Below the pieces are notes generated by a model. It was not told where the DNA came from. It did not search any database and was given only the letters and a program-made list of their open reading frames with translations. A stretch of DNA of 25,493 nt, from contig JBHEMP010000110.1 of the NCBI GenBank assembly GCA_046262515.1, positions 1 through 25,493 on the forward strand, in the 5' to 3' direction. Of the stretch, positions 7,148 through 14,300 are shown piece by piece. Origin of the DNA: JAXDLW01 sp046262515 (GTDB lineage: Bacteria; Chloroflexota; Dormibacteria; DASZGP01). The first letter of the stretch is position 1. Each line of letters begins with the position of its first letter. The position numbers and the translations under genes were made by a program.

Positions 7148-9139
7148 ATGAAATACCTGGTTACCGGTGCCACCGGTTTCATCGGCCGATACCTGGTCGA
7201 CCAGCTGCTCAAGCGTGATGGCGAAATTTTCACGCTGGTGCGCCCGGGCTCCCGTCAGCGCATGGAGGACCGCATCGCCGAACTCGGCGCCGGCGCGCAA
7301 ATCCGTGTTGTCGAGGGAGATATCACCCGCGCCGATGCTGGGGTTTCGGCGGCCGACCAGGAGCAGCTTGGCGGCGCCGAGTTCTACCATCTGGCGGCGG
7401 TCTACGACCTGGAGGCGGACGAGGAAGCCAACCGGCTTGCCAATGTCCAGGGAACTCGAAACGTGGTTGCCCTCGCCAACAAGGTCGGCGCGGCCCGGCT
7501 GCACCACATAAGTTCGATCGCCGTCGCCGGGGGCAAGTGGAAGGGCGAGTTCACCGAGGACATGTTCGACGAGGGCCAGGACCTCGGCCACCCTTACTAC
7601 GCCACCAAGTTCGAGGCCGAGAAAATCGTGCGCGAAGAGGCGACGGTGCCCTTCCGCGTCTACCGCCCGGGCATCGTCATCGGCTCCTCCGAGACCGGGC
7701 AGGCCGACAAGATCGATGGGCCCTACTACGGGTTCAAGATCATGCAGCGTCTGCGTGAGTCGCTGCCCAACTGGGCGCCCCTGATCGGCCCCGAGGGATT
7801 CGCCCTGAACCTGGTCCCGGTGGACTTCGTGGCGCGGACCATCGACCACCTCGCTCACAAGCCGGGGCTTGACGGCCGCACCTTCCATGTCGTCGACGCC
7901 AAGCCGCTCTCATTGGGCGACACCCTCAACGAGTTCGCGCGCGCCGGCCACGCCCCGGAGTTCACCATGCGCTTCGATCGCCGGGCCACCTCGATGATCC
8001 CCGAGGACGTCACGCGCGCGATTGGCAAGATCCCCGCGGTGCAGCGCCTCCGCGACCAGATCCTGGAAGGAATCCGCATCCCCCAGACCGCGCTCGACTA
8101 CATGAGCAACAGGGCGCTCTTCACATGTGTCCACACCCAGGAGGAGCTGGCGGGGTCCGGCATCTCGTGTCCGCCGCTGCGGACCTACTCGTGGCGCATC
8201 TGGGACTACTGGGAGCGTCACCTGGACCCCGAGCTTCCCAACGACCGCAACATGCGCCGGGCGCTTGAGGGCAAGGTCGTCGTGATAACCGGTGCGTCCA
8301 GTGGCATCGGCGAGGCCACGGCCAAGGCCCTGGCCCGCAGCGGCGGTCACCTCATGCTGGTCTCCCGCACGGAGGAGAAGCTGAACCAGCTCCGCGACGA
8401 GATCGAGGCCGAGGGGGGCAAGGCCTGGGTATACCCCACCGATCTCTCGGACACCGACGCCTGCGGCGGGATGATCGAGAAGGTCGTCGCGGACCACGGC
8501 GGTGTTGACATTCTCATCAACAACGCCGGGCGTTCCATCCGGCGATCCGTGGAGGAGTCATACGACCGCTTTCACGATTTCCAGCGCACGATGCAGCTGA
8601 ACTACTTTGGCGCGGTCAAATTGATCCTCGGGGTGATGCCCTCGATGATCGCCAGGAACCGCGGGCACATCATCAACATCTCGTCGATCGGGGCGCAGGC
8701 CTTCCCGCCCCGGTTCGCCGCCTACGTGGCGTCCAAGTCGGCGCTGGAAGGCTTCAGCCGCTGCCTGGCGCCCGAGATCGCGCACCATGGCGTCGCCGTC
8801 ACCAACATCCATATGCCCCTGGTGCAGACACCGATGATCGCCCCCACCTCGTTCTACTCCAACTTCCCCATAATCGAGGCTGATGAGGCCGCCCAGATGG
8901 TGGTCGAGGCCATCCTCAAGCGGCCGCACGAGGTCTCGACACGGCTCGGCAAACTCGGTGAGATAGTTGATGTCGCCGCGCCGGGGTTCTTGCACCTGGC
9001 CATGACCGGCGCGTACCACATGTTCCCGGAAACAGCGGGGAAGAAGCAGCGCGAGGGACAGAACGGGAGCCAGGCGCCGGAGGAGGTTGGCATCGAGGGC
9101 CTGATCCTCGGTCAGCTGATGCGCGGGGTGCACTTCTAA
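7148..9139 (+). CDS. Two-domain SDR fusion, fatty acyl-CoA reductase-like
   Basis: About 663 residues with two complete short-chain dehydrogenase/reductase domains. Residues 1-350 are an extended SDR: N-terminal GATGFIG nucleotide motif, HHISSIAV, and the YYATKFEAEK active-site Y-x3-K. Residues 373-663 are a classical SDR: VVVITGASSGIGEATAKAL, NNAGRSIRRS, SSIGAQAFPPRFAAYVASKSALEG (Ser, Tyr, Lys). The same order occurs in actinobacterial AcrA1-type proteins, reported to reduce acyl-CoA to aldehyde or alcohol for waxes and storage lipids; substrate assignment here is by analogy. SD GAGGAG fits GTG 7145 or ATG 7148. It heads a co-directional group with the phosphatase and the Prx-like gene. FabI lies opposite, consistent with a lipid-metabolism context. 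Confidence 0.85.
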   Translation: MKYLVTGATGFIGRYLVDQLLKRDGEIFTLVRPGSRQRMEDRIAELGAGAQIRVVEGDITRADAGVSAADQEQLGGAEFYHLAAVYDLEADEEANRLANVQGTRNVVALANKVGAARLHHISSIAVAGGKWKGEFTEDMFDEGQDLGHPYYATKFEAEKIVREEATVPFRVYRPGIVIGSSETGQADKIDGPYYGFKIMQRLRESLPNWAPLIGPEGFALNLVPVDFVARTIDHLAHKPGLDGRTFHVVDAKPLSLGDTLNEFARAGHAPEFTMRFDRRATSMIPEDVTRAIGKIPAVQRLRDQILEGIRIPQTALDYMSNRALFTCVHTQEELAGSGISCPPLRTYSWRIWDYWERHLDPELPNDRNMRRALEGKVVVITGASSGIGEATAKALARSGGHLMLVSRTEEKLNQLRDEIEAEGGKAWVYPTDLSDTDACGGMIEKVVADHGGVDILINNAGRSIRRSVEESYDRFHDFQRTMQLNYFGAVKLILGVMPSMIARNRGHIINISSIGAQAFPPRFAAYVASKSALEGFSRCLAPEIAHHGVAVTNIHMPLVQTPMIAPTSFYSNFPIIEADEAAQMVVEAILKRPHEVSTRLGKLGEIVDVAAPGFLHLAMTGAYHMFPETAGKKQREGQNGSQAPEEVGIEGLILGQLMRGVHF

Positions 9140-9176
9140 TGGTGAACCACTAGTTGCCGGTAACCTCCACCACCCG

Positions 9177-10001
9177 GTGAGGCCCGGGGCCGCGAACCCC
9201 GACCTGGAGCTGGCGCTGCGGCTTGCGGACGAGGCGGACGCCATAACCCTCAGGCACTTTCGCTCGAGCGAGCTGCGCGTGTCGAGCAAGGCCGACCGCT
9301 CTCCGGTCTCCAACGCCGACGAAGAGGTGGAGGAGATGCTGCGCGCGCGCCTCGGTTCCGAGCGACCGGGCGATGTCATCGACGGTGAAGAGTTCGGGAG
9401 CGGGGGAGAAGGGGCGCGGCGATGGATCGTGGACCCCGTTGACGGGACCCGCAACTATGTCCGAGGGATCCCCGTCTATGCGACGCTGATCGCGCTCGTG
9501 GTCTCCGGCGAGCCACAGGTGGGCGTTGTCAGCGCCCCGGCCATGGCCGCCCGCTGGTGGGCCGCCCGCGGCGAGGGCGCCTTCGGCAAGGAGCGCCCGA
9601 TGAGCGTGTCCAGGCAGGAGGTCCTGAGCGAGGCCACGGTGGGGCATGGCCACCTCGACGCCTTCCGCAAGGCGGAGCTACTGGATCGCTTCATGGTCGT
9701 CTGCGACCAGGTCTACCAGCCACGGGGGTTCGGGGACTTCTGGCAGCACATGATGGTGGCTTCGGGCACCCTGGACGCGTGCGTGGACCCTATCGTCAGT
9801 CCCTGGGACGTAGCCGCGGTCCAGGTCATCGTCGAGGAGGCCGGCGGCCGCTTCACCGACCTGGCCGGCCGTCGCAGCATCACCGGCGGTAACGCCGTGA
9901 GCAGCAACGGCGCGCTCCATGACGCCGTGCTGAGCGCGATGCGGCAGCCTGATCCCGCTGCCGCGCCCGGACCCATCAGTCCGGCTACACTGCGACCATG
10001 A
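9177..10001 (+). CDS. Inositol-monophosphatase-family phosphatase (HisN/IMPase-like)
   Basis: 274 residues from a GTG start. The family's Mg2+-binding motifs are all visible: GEE at 70-72, WIVDPVDGTRNY at 83-94 (DPVDGT) and SPWDVAAVQVIVEEAGG at 208-224, with D211 as the third metal ligand. It therefore hydrolyses a small phosphomonoester in the cytoplasm. Candidates are histidinol phosphate (HisN type), inositol-1-phosphate or 3'-phosphoadenosine-5'-phosphate; the sequence alone does not decide. The stop codon overlaps the next gene's ATG (ATGA at 9998-10001). TAACCT lies 10 nt upstream of the start and there is no SD, so initiation may be near-leaderless. Confidence 0.9.
   Translation: MRPGAANPDLELALRLADEADAITLRHFRSSELRVSSKADRSPVSNADEEVEEMLRARLGSERPGDVIDGEEFGSGGEGARRWIVDPVDGTRNYVRGIPVYATLIALVVSGEPQVGVVSAPAMAARWWAARGEGAFGKERPMSVSRQEVLSEATVGHGHLDAFRKAELLDRFMVVCDQVYQPRGFGDFWQHMMVASGTLDACVDPIVSPWDVAAVQVIVEEAGGRFTDLAGRRSITGGNAVSSNGALHDAVLSAMRQPDPAAAPGPISPATLRP
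9986..9991 (+). promoter_or_regulatory. Probable -10 of the selenoprotein gene
   Basis: TACACT inside the 3' end of the phosphatase gene ends 6 nt before ATG 9998. It could drive a leaderless transcript of the Prx-like gene in addition to read-through from upstream. Confidence 0.45.
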
Positions 10002-10636
10002 CCCGCCCCCACACCGTCGACATGAAGGCTGTCGCCGCGATCCTTGCCGAGGCGCGCCAGCAGGAGGCCGAGGTCCTCAGCTCCGAACTCCCCACCAGCG
10101 CGGCCATGAAAAAGCTCGGTCGGGTCGAGTTGCAGGAGTTGGACGGCTCCCTCATTCCGATGACGCGGCTCTGGGAGACCAGGCCCGCGGCGATCGTCTT
10201 TTTGCGCCACTACGGTTGACTGTTCTGCCGTGAGCAGGCCGCGCAGTTGCGCGGCATGGGGTCCCGTCTGGAGAAGCTGGTTAACGTTGCCATCGTGGGT
10301 AACGGCACCGTGGCGCACGCCCAGGACTTCGACAAAACCCACGGCAAAGGCCTGCGGTCCCTGGTGGACACAGAGCGCCAGACGTACAGCGTGCTGGGCT
10401 TTCGGCGGGGCGTCCAATACACGCTGGGACCGGCATCCGTCGCCCGCGGCATCGATGCCGTGAGCCGGGGTTTTCGCCAGGTCAAGACGCAGGGGGATTC
10501 GTTTCAGCAGGGAGGCACACTGGTGGTCGCCCGGGGGGGCGACCCCGTCCTCTTCGAGCGGGCACGCTTCGCGGGCGACCACGCGTCGCTGGAGTCGATC
10601 CTGGCCGCGGCTACACTGGCGGCCGACCGGGCTTAG
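9998..10636 (+). CDS. Predicted selenoprotein: peroxiredoxin-like (AhpC-TSA_2/PRXL2) with UxxC motif
   Basis: One frame of 213 codons is open from ATG 9998 to TAG 10634-10636 except for TGA at 10217-10219 (codon 74). Read through, the junction is FLRHYG-U-LFCREQAAQL. In the AhpC-TSA_2/PRXL2 thioredoxin-fold family this position is the first Cys of FxRxxGCxxCRxxxxxL, so Sec replaces the attacking Cys and Cys77 would resolve it. Both sides of the TGA belong to the same fold. The C-terminal part carries GDSFQQGGTLVV (residues 166-177) and FAGDHASLESIL, diagnostic of the family. Without read-through the 73-residue product would lack the active site. A SECIS-like hairpin lies at 10238-10255. The role is probably thiol-dependent reduction of peroxides or disulfides in the cytoplasm. 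The gene is ATGA-coupled to the phosphatase and overlaps convergent fabI by 4 nt. The alternative is a nonsense-mutated pseudogene. Confidence 0.88.
10217..10219 (+). other. In-frame TGA predicted to encode selenocysteine (Sec74)
   Basis: TGA lies between GGT (Gly73) and CTG (Leu75), three codons before TGC (Cys77), at the family's catalytic Cys position. It is the only in-frame stop in the gene. Confidence 0.87.
10238..10255 (+). promoter_or_regulatory. Predicted bacterial SECIS element
   Basis: GCCGCGC-AGTT-GCGCGGC forms a perfect 7-bp stem with a 4-nt apical loop. The loop begins 26 nt after the TGA and has G as its second base. Known bacterial SECIS hairpins have a short apical loop with a G in the first two positions, about 16-37 nt from the UGA. 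The hairpin is inside the coding sequence and encodes the AAQLRG segment. It would recruit SelB with Sec-tRNA. Confidence 0.82.
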
Positions 10637-11427
10637 CCTTCGGGGTCCTCGTCCTGGACCAGCTCCGCCCCCATGGCGTGGTAGCCGCCGTCGACATGGA
10701 TCATCTCCCCGGTGGTCATCGGTGCCCAGTCGCTCAGCAACAGCACCACCATGCGCGCCACGGCGTCGGTGTCCCCGGTATCCCAGCCTAGCGGTGCCTG
10801 TCCCGCCCAGGCCTCGTTAAAGCGGGCGAACCCGGGGATGCTCCTGGCGGCCACGGTCGCCTGGGGGCCGGCGGCAACAGCGTTGACGCGGATCCCGTCG
10901 GGGCCGAGGTACCGGGCAAGGTATCGGACCACCGCTTCAAGGCCTGACTTGGCAACGCCCATCCAGTCATATACCGGCCAGGCGACGCGGTTGTCGAAGT
11001 CCAGCGTCACGATGCTGCCGCCTCCGTCCATCAGGGGTGCGACCGCCACGGCCAGTTCCTTGAGGGAGAAGGCGGATGTCCGAAAGGCGGTCGCCGCGCT
11101 CTCCCATGGGGTCGACAGAAAGTTCCCACCGAGGGCATCGGCCGGGGCGAAGGCGATCGCGTGCAGCGCGCCGTCCACATGACCCCACCGTGAACGCAGT
11201 TCCTCGGTCAGGGCCTCGACATCCTCGCGCCGGTTGATGTCCAGCTCCAGGATGTCGGGGACCGGGTCGAGCCGCCTGGCCGTCTTCTCTGTCAGGCTGC
11301 GGACGCGACCGAAACTGGTCAGGACAATCTCCGCGCCCTCCTGCTGAGCCAGCTGGGCGCACCTGAAGGCAATGCTCTGGCGGCTGAGCACGCCGGTGAT
11401 GACGATCTTCTTTCCCTCGAGCAGCAC
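10633..11427 (-). CDS. fabI: Enoyl-[acyl-carrier-protein] reductase, FabI/InhA type
   Basis: From GTG 11427 the protein has 264 residues, the usual FabI/InhA length (262-269). It starts LLEGKKIVITGVLSRQSIAFRCAQ, the divergent NAD-binding motif of this subfamily (compare GIITDSSIAF in InhA). HAIAFAP follows, and the active-site PVYDWMGVAKSGLE has Tyr and Lys separated by six residues, as in enoyl reductases rather than ordinary SDRs. It ends GEMIHVDGGYHAMG. It catalyses the last, NADH-dependent reduction of each fatty-acid elongation cycle and is the isoniazid/triclosan target class. An ATG at 11490 would add 21 residues not seen in the family. AATACT seven nt before GTG 11427 supports the shorter form. 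It is divergent from the sigma-factor gene. Confidence 0.92.
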   Translation of the reverse strand: MLLEGKKIVITGVLSRQSIAFRCAQLAQQEGAEIVLTSFGRVRSLTEKTARRLDPVPDILELDINRREDVEALTEELRSRWGHVDGALHAIAFAPADALGGNFLSTPWESAATAFRTSAFSLKELAVAVAPLMDGGGSIVTLDFDNRVAWPVYDWMGVAKSGLEAVVRYLARYLGPDGIRVNAVAAGPQATVAARSIPGFARFNEAWAGQAPLGWDTGDTDAVARMVVLLLSDWAPMTTGEMIHVDGGYHAMGAELVQDEDPEG

Positions 11428-11434
11428 GGACAGC

Positions 11435-11440
11435 AGTATT
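11435..11440 (-). promoter_or_regulatory. Possible -10 of leaderless fabI
   Basis: On the minus strand AATACT lies 7 nt before GTG 11427, with no SD between. It is weaker than the other -10 candidates because its first base is A. Confidence 0.3.
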
Positions 11441-11648
11441 CCAGCTACCGACCGCCGTATCAAATCCACCGGCATGACGCACTGCGGCATGGGGGCTTGT
11501 CTTTAGCTCCCGGACGTGCCACAATGGCCGAAGCGCGCCGCATTCTACTCCTCGCGCACCGCCGGGGTGTTCACCGCCCCGGAAGCTGACTTGACTCGAC
11601 ACCACTTCGCCGATTAACCCAGGAGCAAGGGCACGACCTGGGAGTTGT

Positions 11649-11723
11649 ATGCACTGGACCACGACTCTGAACGACGACCGGAGGAGGCTGTTTCTCCCCG
11701 GGACGATTGAAAGGAACGAATGA
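11649..11723 (+). CDS. Possible 24-residue leader peptide of the sigma factor gene
   Basis: ATG 11649 opens a 24-codon frame (MHWTTTLNDDRRRLFLPG, then TIERNE) whose TGA overlaps the sigma ATG as ATGA. GGAG lies four nt upstream of its start. Nothing identifies a function, and the frame may be chance. If translated, it would couple or tune sigma-factor initiation. Confidence 0.25.
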   Translation: MHWTTTLNDDRRRLFLPGTIERNE

Positions 11724-12646
11724 GCAACACCGAAGCAGACTGGAACGGCAGAAACGAGGGTGAGCCGACCCTCCAGCAGATCCTCGAACGCCCGATGATC
11801 ACCGAGGAGGGCGAGGAAGGCGCGGCCACCAAGGCCAAGGAGACATCGACGGCGCCTGATGAGCCGGATGTCGTCAAGTCGTACCTGCAGGAGATTCGCA
11901 AGGTTCCGCTGCTCAACGCCCATTCGGAGAAGGTCCTGGCGGCAGCCGCCGAGGACGGTGACGAGAGCGCTCGCCGCCACCTGATCGAGGCCAACACCCG
12001 GCTCGTGGTATCCATCGCCAAGCGCTACCAGGGCCGTGGCCTTCCGCTGCCCGACCTCATCCAGGAGGGCAACCTGGGGCTCCTCCGCGCCGTCGACAAG
12101 TTCGACTACCGGCGTGGCTTCAAGTTCTCGACTTACGCGACCTGGTGGATCCGCCAGGCGATCCAGCGTGCCCTCGCGGACCAGGCCCTGCCCATCCGCC
12201 TTCCCGTCCATGTGCACGAGATGCGGTCCAAGGCGCTGCGCGCCAAGGAGGCCCTGAGCCAGAAGCTCGGTCGTGACCCCGAGCCGTGGGAGATCGCGGA
12301 GGCGACCGGGCTCGACGTTTCGAAGATCGAGGACCTGCAGCGGCTGGCCTACGTGTCCACGTCCCTCGACCTTGAGATCGACGAGGAGGGCAATCCTCTC
12401 GCCAACCTCATCCCAGACCCCAACGGCACGGACCCCCAGGCGGAGTCGGGTCTTCCTGCCGACGTCCTGGAGTCGCTGGCAAAGCTTGAGGAGCGGGAGC
12501 GCCTGGTGCTCGAGCTGCGCTTCGGGCTCACCGATGGTGAGGGCAAGACCCTTGACGAAATTGGCCGGCGCGTTGGACTGACCCGCGAAGGCGTCCGCCA
12601 GATCGAAAAGCGTGCCCTTGACAAACTGCGTCGAGACGCGGCCTGA
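11720..12646 (+). CDS. Sigma-70 family RNA polymerase sigma factor (RpoD/SigA-like, no region 1.1)
   Basis: 308 residues. An acidic N-terminus of about 48 residues replaces region 1.1. Region 1.2 follows (DVVKSYLQEIRKVPLLNAHSE, 50-70). Region 2 (about 85-155) holds ANTRLVVSIAKRYQGRG, LPDLIQEGNLGLLRAVDKFDY and KFSTYATWWIRQAIQRA, i.e. the core-binding and -10 recognition helices of primary sigma factors. Region 3 has LPVHVHEM. Region 4 has LEERERLVLELRFGLTDGEGKTLDEIGRRVGLTREGVRQIEKRALDKLR, with the -35-reading helix-turn-helix. The conserved region 2.4 suggests TATAAT-type promoters. It may be the housekeeping sigma or a closely related group 2 factor; the short N-terminus leaves this open. SD GAAAGGA precedes ATG 11720. 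A strong terminator follows. Confidence 0.94.
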   Translation: MSNTEADWNGRNEGEPTLQQILERPMITEEGEEGAATKAKETSTAPDEPDVVKSYLQEIRKVPLLNAHSEKVLAAAAEDGDESARRHLIEANTRLVVSIAKRYQGRGLPLPDLIQEGNLGLLRAVDKFDYRRGFKFSTYATWWIRQAIQRALADQALPIRLPVHVHEMRSKALRAKEALSQKLGRDPEPWEIAEATGLDVSKIEDLQRLAYVSTSLDLEIDEEGNPLANLIPDPNGTDPQAESGLPADVLESLAKLEERERLVLELRFGLTDGEGKTLDEIGRRVGLTREGVRQIEKRALDKLRRDAA

Positions 12647-12662
12647 CGGCTGGTCTTAGCTG

Positions 12663-12690
12663 GGGGCGTCGCGCAGGCGGCGCCCCTTTT
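12663..12690 (+). terminator. Rho-independent terminator after the sigma gene
   Basis: GGGGCGTCGC-GCAG-GCGGCGCCCC forms a 10-bp stem (one T-G wobble) with a 4-nt loop, followed by TTTT. It begins 17 nt after the sigma stop. The next gene's SD (AGGAGG, 12698-12703) starts 8 nt beyond, leaving almost no room for a separate promoter. Confidence 0.85.
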
Positions 12691-12709
12691 CATTTCCAGG
12701 AGGATCGAC

Positions 12710-13111
12710 ATGGCCGAACTGAGCGACAGGCAGCGTGGGATCTTGAGCGGGAAGAACTTCTACACGGTTTCGACGATTGGCAGGGACGGCTCGCCTCGGT
12801 CGACCACGATCTGGGGTGACCTTGAGGGTGACGAGGTCACCGTGAACACCCGCGAAGGCCGCGGCTGGCTGGCCAACATCCGCCGCGACCCGCGGGTCGC
12901 GATCGCCGTGCACGACGCCGAGGATCCCTACGCCCAGGTGAGCCTCCGGGGCCGCGTCGTGGAGGTCACCTCGGAGGGCGCGCAGGCGCACATTGACGCG
13001 CTGTCGCGGAAGTACACGGGCCACGACTACGGGGTCCAGCCCGACCAGGTGCGAGTGCGGGTGCGGATCTCGCTGGAATCCGCGCGTTCCTGGGGGGTCG
13101 ACCTGAGCTAA
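12710..13111 (+). CDS. PPOX-class (pyridoxamine oxidase-like, probably F420- or FMN-binding) protein
   Basis: 133 residues, the usual size of the split-barrel flavin/deazaflavin-binding family. It begins LSDRQRGILSGKNFYTVSTIGRDGSPRSTTIWGDLEGDEVTVNT, then WLANIRRDPRVAIAVHDAEDPYAQVSLRGRVVEV, the typical TIGR03618-like pattern (v.t...dG.p....vW, k..nl.rdprv.l.v.d...p...v.v.G). Members bind FMN or F420 and reduce or oxidise small molecules, or act as cofactor carriers. The exact reaction is unknown, and F420 use cannot be proved from this window. Strong SD AGGAGG is six nt before the ATG. The sigma-gene terminator lies just upstream, so expression probably depends on read-through. Confidence 0.85.
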   Translation: MAELSDRQRGILSGKNFYTVSTIGRDGSPRSTTIWGDLEGDEVTVNTREGRGWLANIRRDPRVAIAVHDAEDPYAQVSLRGRVVEVTSEGAQAHIDALSRKYTGHDYGVQPDQVRVRVRISLESARSWGVDLS

Positions 13112-13127
13112 GCCAGATCCGTGGATC

Positions 13128-13145
13128 CCGGCTGAAGTCAGCCGG
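13128..13145. terminator. Hairpin between convergent genes, possible bidirectional terminator
   Basis: CCGGCTGA-AG-TCAGCCGG is a perfect 8-bp inverted repeat in the 27-nt space between the convergent PPOX and deacetylase genes; the deacetylase stop lies in it. There is no T-run on either side. Confidence 0.4.
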
Positions 13146-14283
13146 CTGCTCGGGGAGAGGTCGCCGGCGACGCCCCGGAGCCATCCCCTGTGGCCGCGTT
13201 CGCTGCCGGCGCGGGCGTGATGTCGACCGGTTCTGAAACGCCGTTGACCAGGGAGTTGAGCTGGGCGGTCCCGCCCATTCGCACGCGGGTGAGGTACAGA
13301 AGGTGCCTTGCGTCATGCCACGAGCCCGGCTCGGTGGTGGTCGCGCTCCAGAATCCGGCGTCCCTGAGGAGGCCGATCGTGGCCAGGTTGTATCCGCCGT
13401 AAGGGTATGCCCAGTCCACGACAGGGTGACCGAGGTGGCTCTCGAGGTCTGCCTTGGAGCCCAGGATCTCGACTCGGGCCCGCTCCACGCTGACCTTGCT
13501 GACGTCGGTGTGGAACTGCGAATGTGCCCCCATCTCGAAGCCCTCCGCGTCGAGGTCCTCAATCTCCGACCAGCTCATGTAATTGCTTCCCCCCACCAGC
13601 GCCGTCGGGATGTAGTTGGTGGCCGTGAAGCCGGCCGATCGAAGAATCGGAGCCGCGTTGGTGTAGAAATCCCGATACCCGTCATCGAAGGTCAGGGCCA
13701 CGGGTCGCTCAGGGGCGCGTTTCTGTCCCGCGAGGATGAGGCTGGCATCCCGCATGGTGATGGTGGTGTACCCGTGCTGCGACAGCCAGTTCACCTGCTT
13801 TCGGAACTCTCCCGGTGACACCGACAGGCTCCAGCCCACCCGGTCGGCCTGTGAGACCTCGCGGATGTAGTGGTACATGACGATGGGCAACCACGTTCCG
13901 CCGCGCAGGGGGCGCCGCAGGTCCCCCGGCGCCGGCATCGGCGGCGCGACAAGGACCTGGTCCGGGCGTCCGAAGACGGTGGGGGGTGGCGGCTCCGGGG
14001 AGACCGGCGGGCCGGAGGACGGCGGCACCAGGCCGCTTTCGCTCTTGCTGGCAAGGTCAAGCCCCCTGTTGGGATCGAGCGGGTGAACCAGGACGAGGAG
14101 CGGGTTGCCACGGAGGACGCCGAAGTGCCTGCCCAGGTGTGTGCCGGCGAGGAGGATGATCGCGCAGCTCATCGACACGACGGCGAGCAGGCTGAGCTGG
14201 TTGAGTATGTCCCCGAGCGGCCCACGAGGAGGGCGCGCACGGACCAGGCGCCTCAGCATCTGCCAGAACTTTATCCCAGGCAT
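13138..14283 (-). CDS. Membrane-anchored polysaccharide deacetylase (CE4/NodB domain)
   Basis: 381 residues from ATG 14283, or 373 from ATG 14259. Residues 29-50 are one transmembrane helix (LSLLAVVSMSCAIILLAGTHL), followed by a Pro-rich linker (85-115) and a NodB domain. The motifs are LTFDDGYRD (197-205, catalytic Asp and metal Asp), HSQFH (254-258, the two zinc His) and WAYPYGGYN (291-299). PIVMYHYI before the domain is typical of the PgaB/IcaB-like branch. It would remove N-acetyl groups from an extracellular glycan such as peptidoglycan or poly-GlcNAc; the substrate is not determined. The second ATG (14259) has TAAAGT eight nt upstream, like other leaderless genes here. The first ATG has no SD and is only 17 nt from the divergent plsC start. 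Confidence 0.9.
   Translation of the reverse strand: MPGIKFWQMLRRLVRARPPRGPLGDILNQLSLLAVVSMSCAIILLAGTHLGRHFGVLRGNPLLVLVHPLDPNRGLDLASKSESGLVPPSSGPPVSPEPPPPTVFGRPDQVLVAPPMPAPGDLRRPLRGGTWLPIVMYHYIREVSQADRVGWSLSVSPGEFRKQVNWLSQHGYTTITMRDASLILAGQKRAPERPVALTFDDGYRDFYTNAAPILRSAGFTATNYIPTALVGGSNYMSWSEIEDLDAEGFEMGAHSQFHTDVSKVSVERARVEILGSKADLESHLGHPVVDWAYPYGGYNLATIGLLRDAGFWSATTTEPGSWHDARHLLYLTRVRMGGTAQLNSLVNGVSEPVDITPAPAANAATGDGSGASPATSPRAAG
14268..14273 (-). promoter_or_regulatory. Possible -10 supporting the downstream deacetylase start
   Basis: Minus-strand TAAAGT lies 8 nt before ATG 14259, fitting the leaderless pattern. It would make ATG 14283 untranslated upstream sequence. Confidence 0.35.
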
Positions 14284-14300
14284 GAGATAAAAGGAGGCAG

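Noticed and set aside
9998..10219. Reading the 73-codon ORF as a complete small protein and the downstream ORF as a separate gene or pseudogene
   Set aside because: The halves are one protein family in one frame, the TGA is at the catalytic Cys position, a SECIS-like hairpin follows, and the downstream part has no SD or credible start.
10633..11490. ATG 11490 as the fabI start
   Set aside because: It adds 21 residues not typical of FabI/InhA, and a -10-like AATACT lies inside that extension, seven nt before GTG 11427.
10967..12217. Long minus-strand ORF (416 codons) opposite the sigma gene
   Set aside because: It is an antisense shadow of the sigma factor and an out-of-frame stretch of fabI; no family features, and high GC makes such ORFs common.
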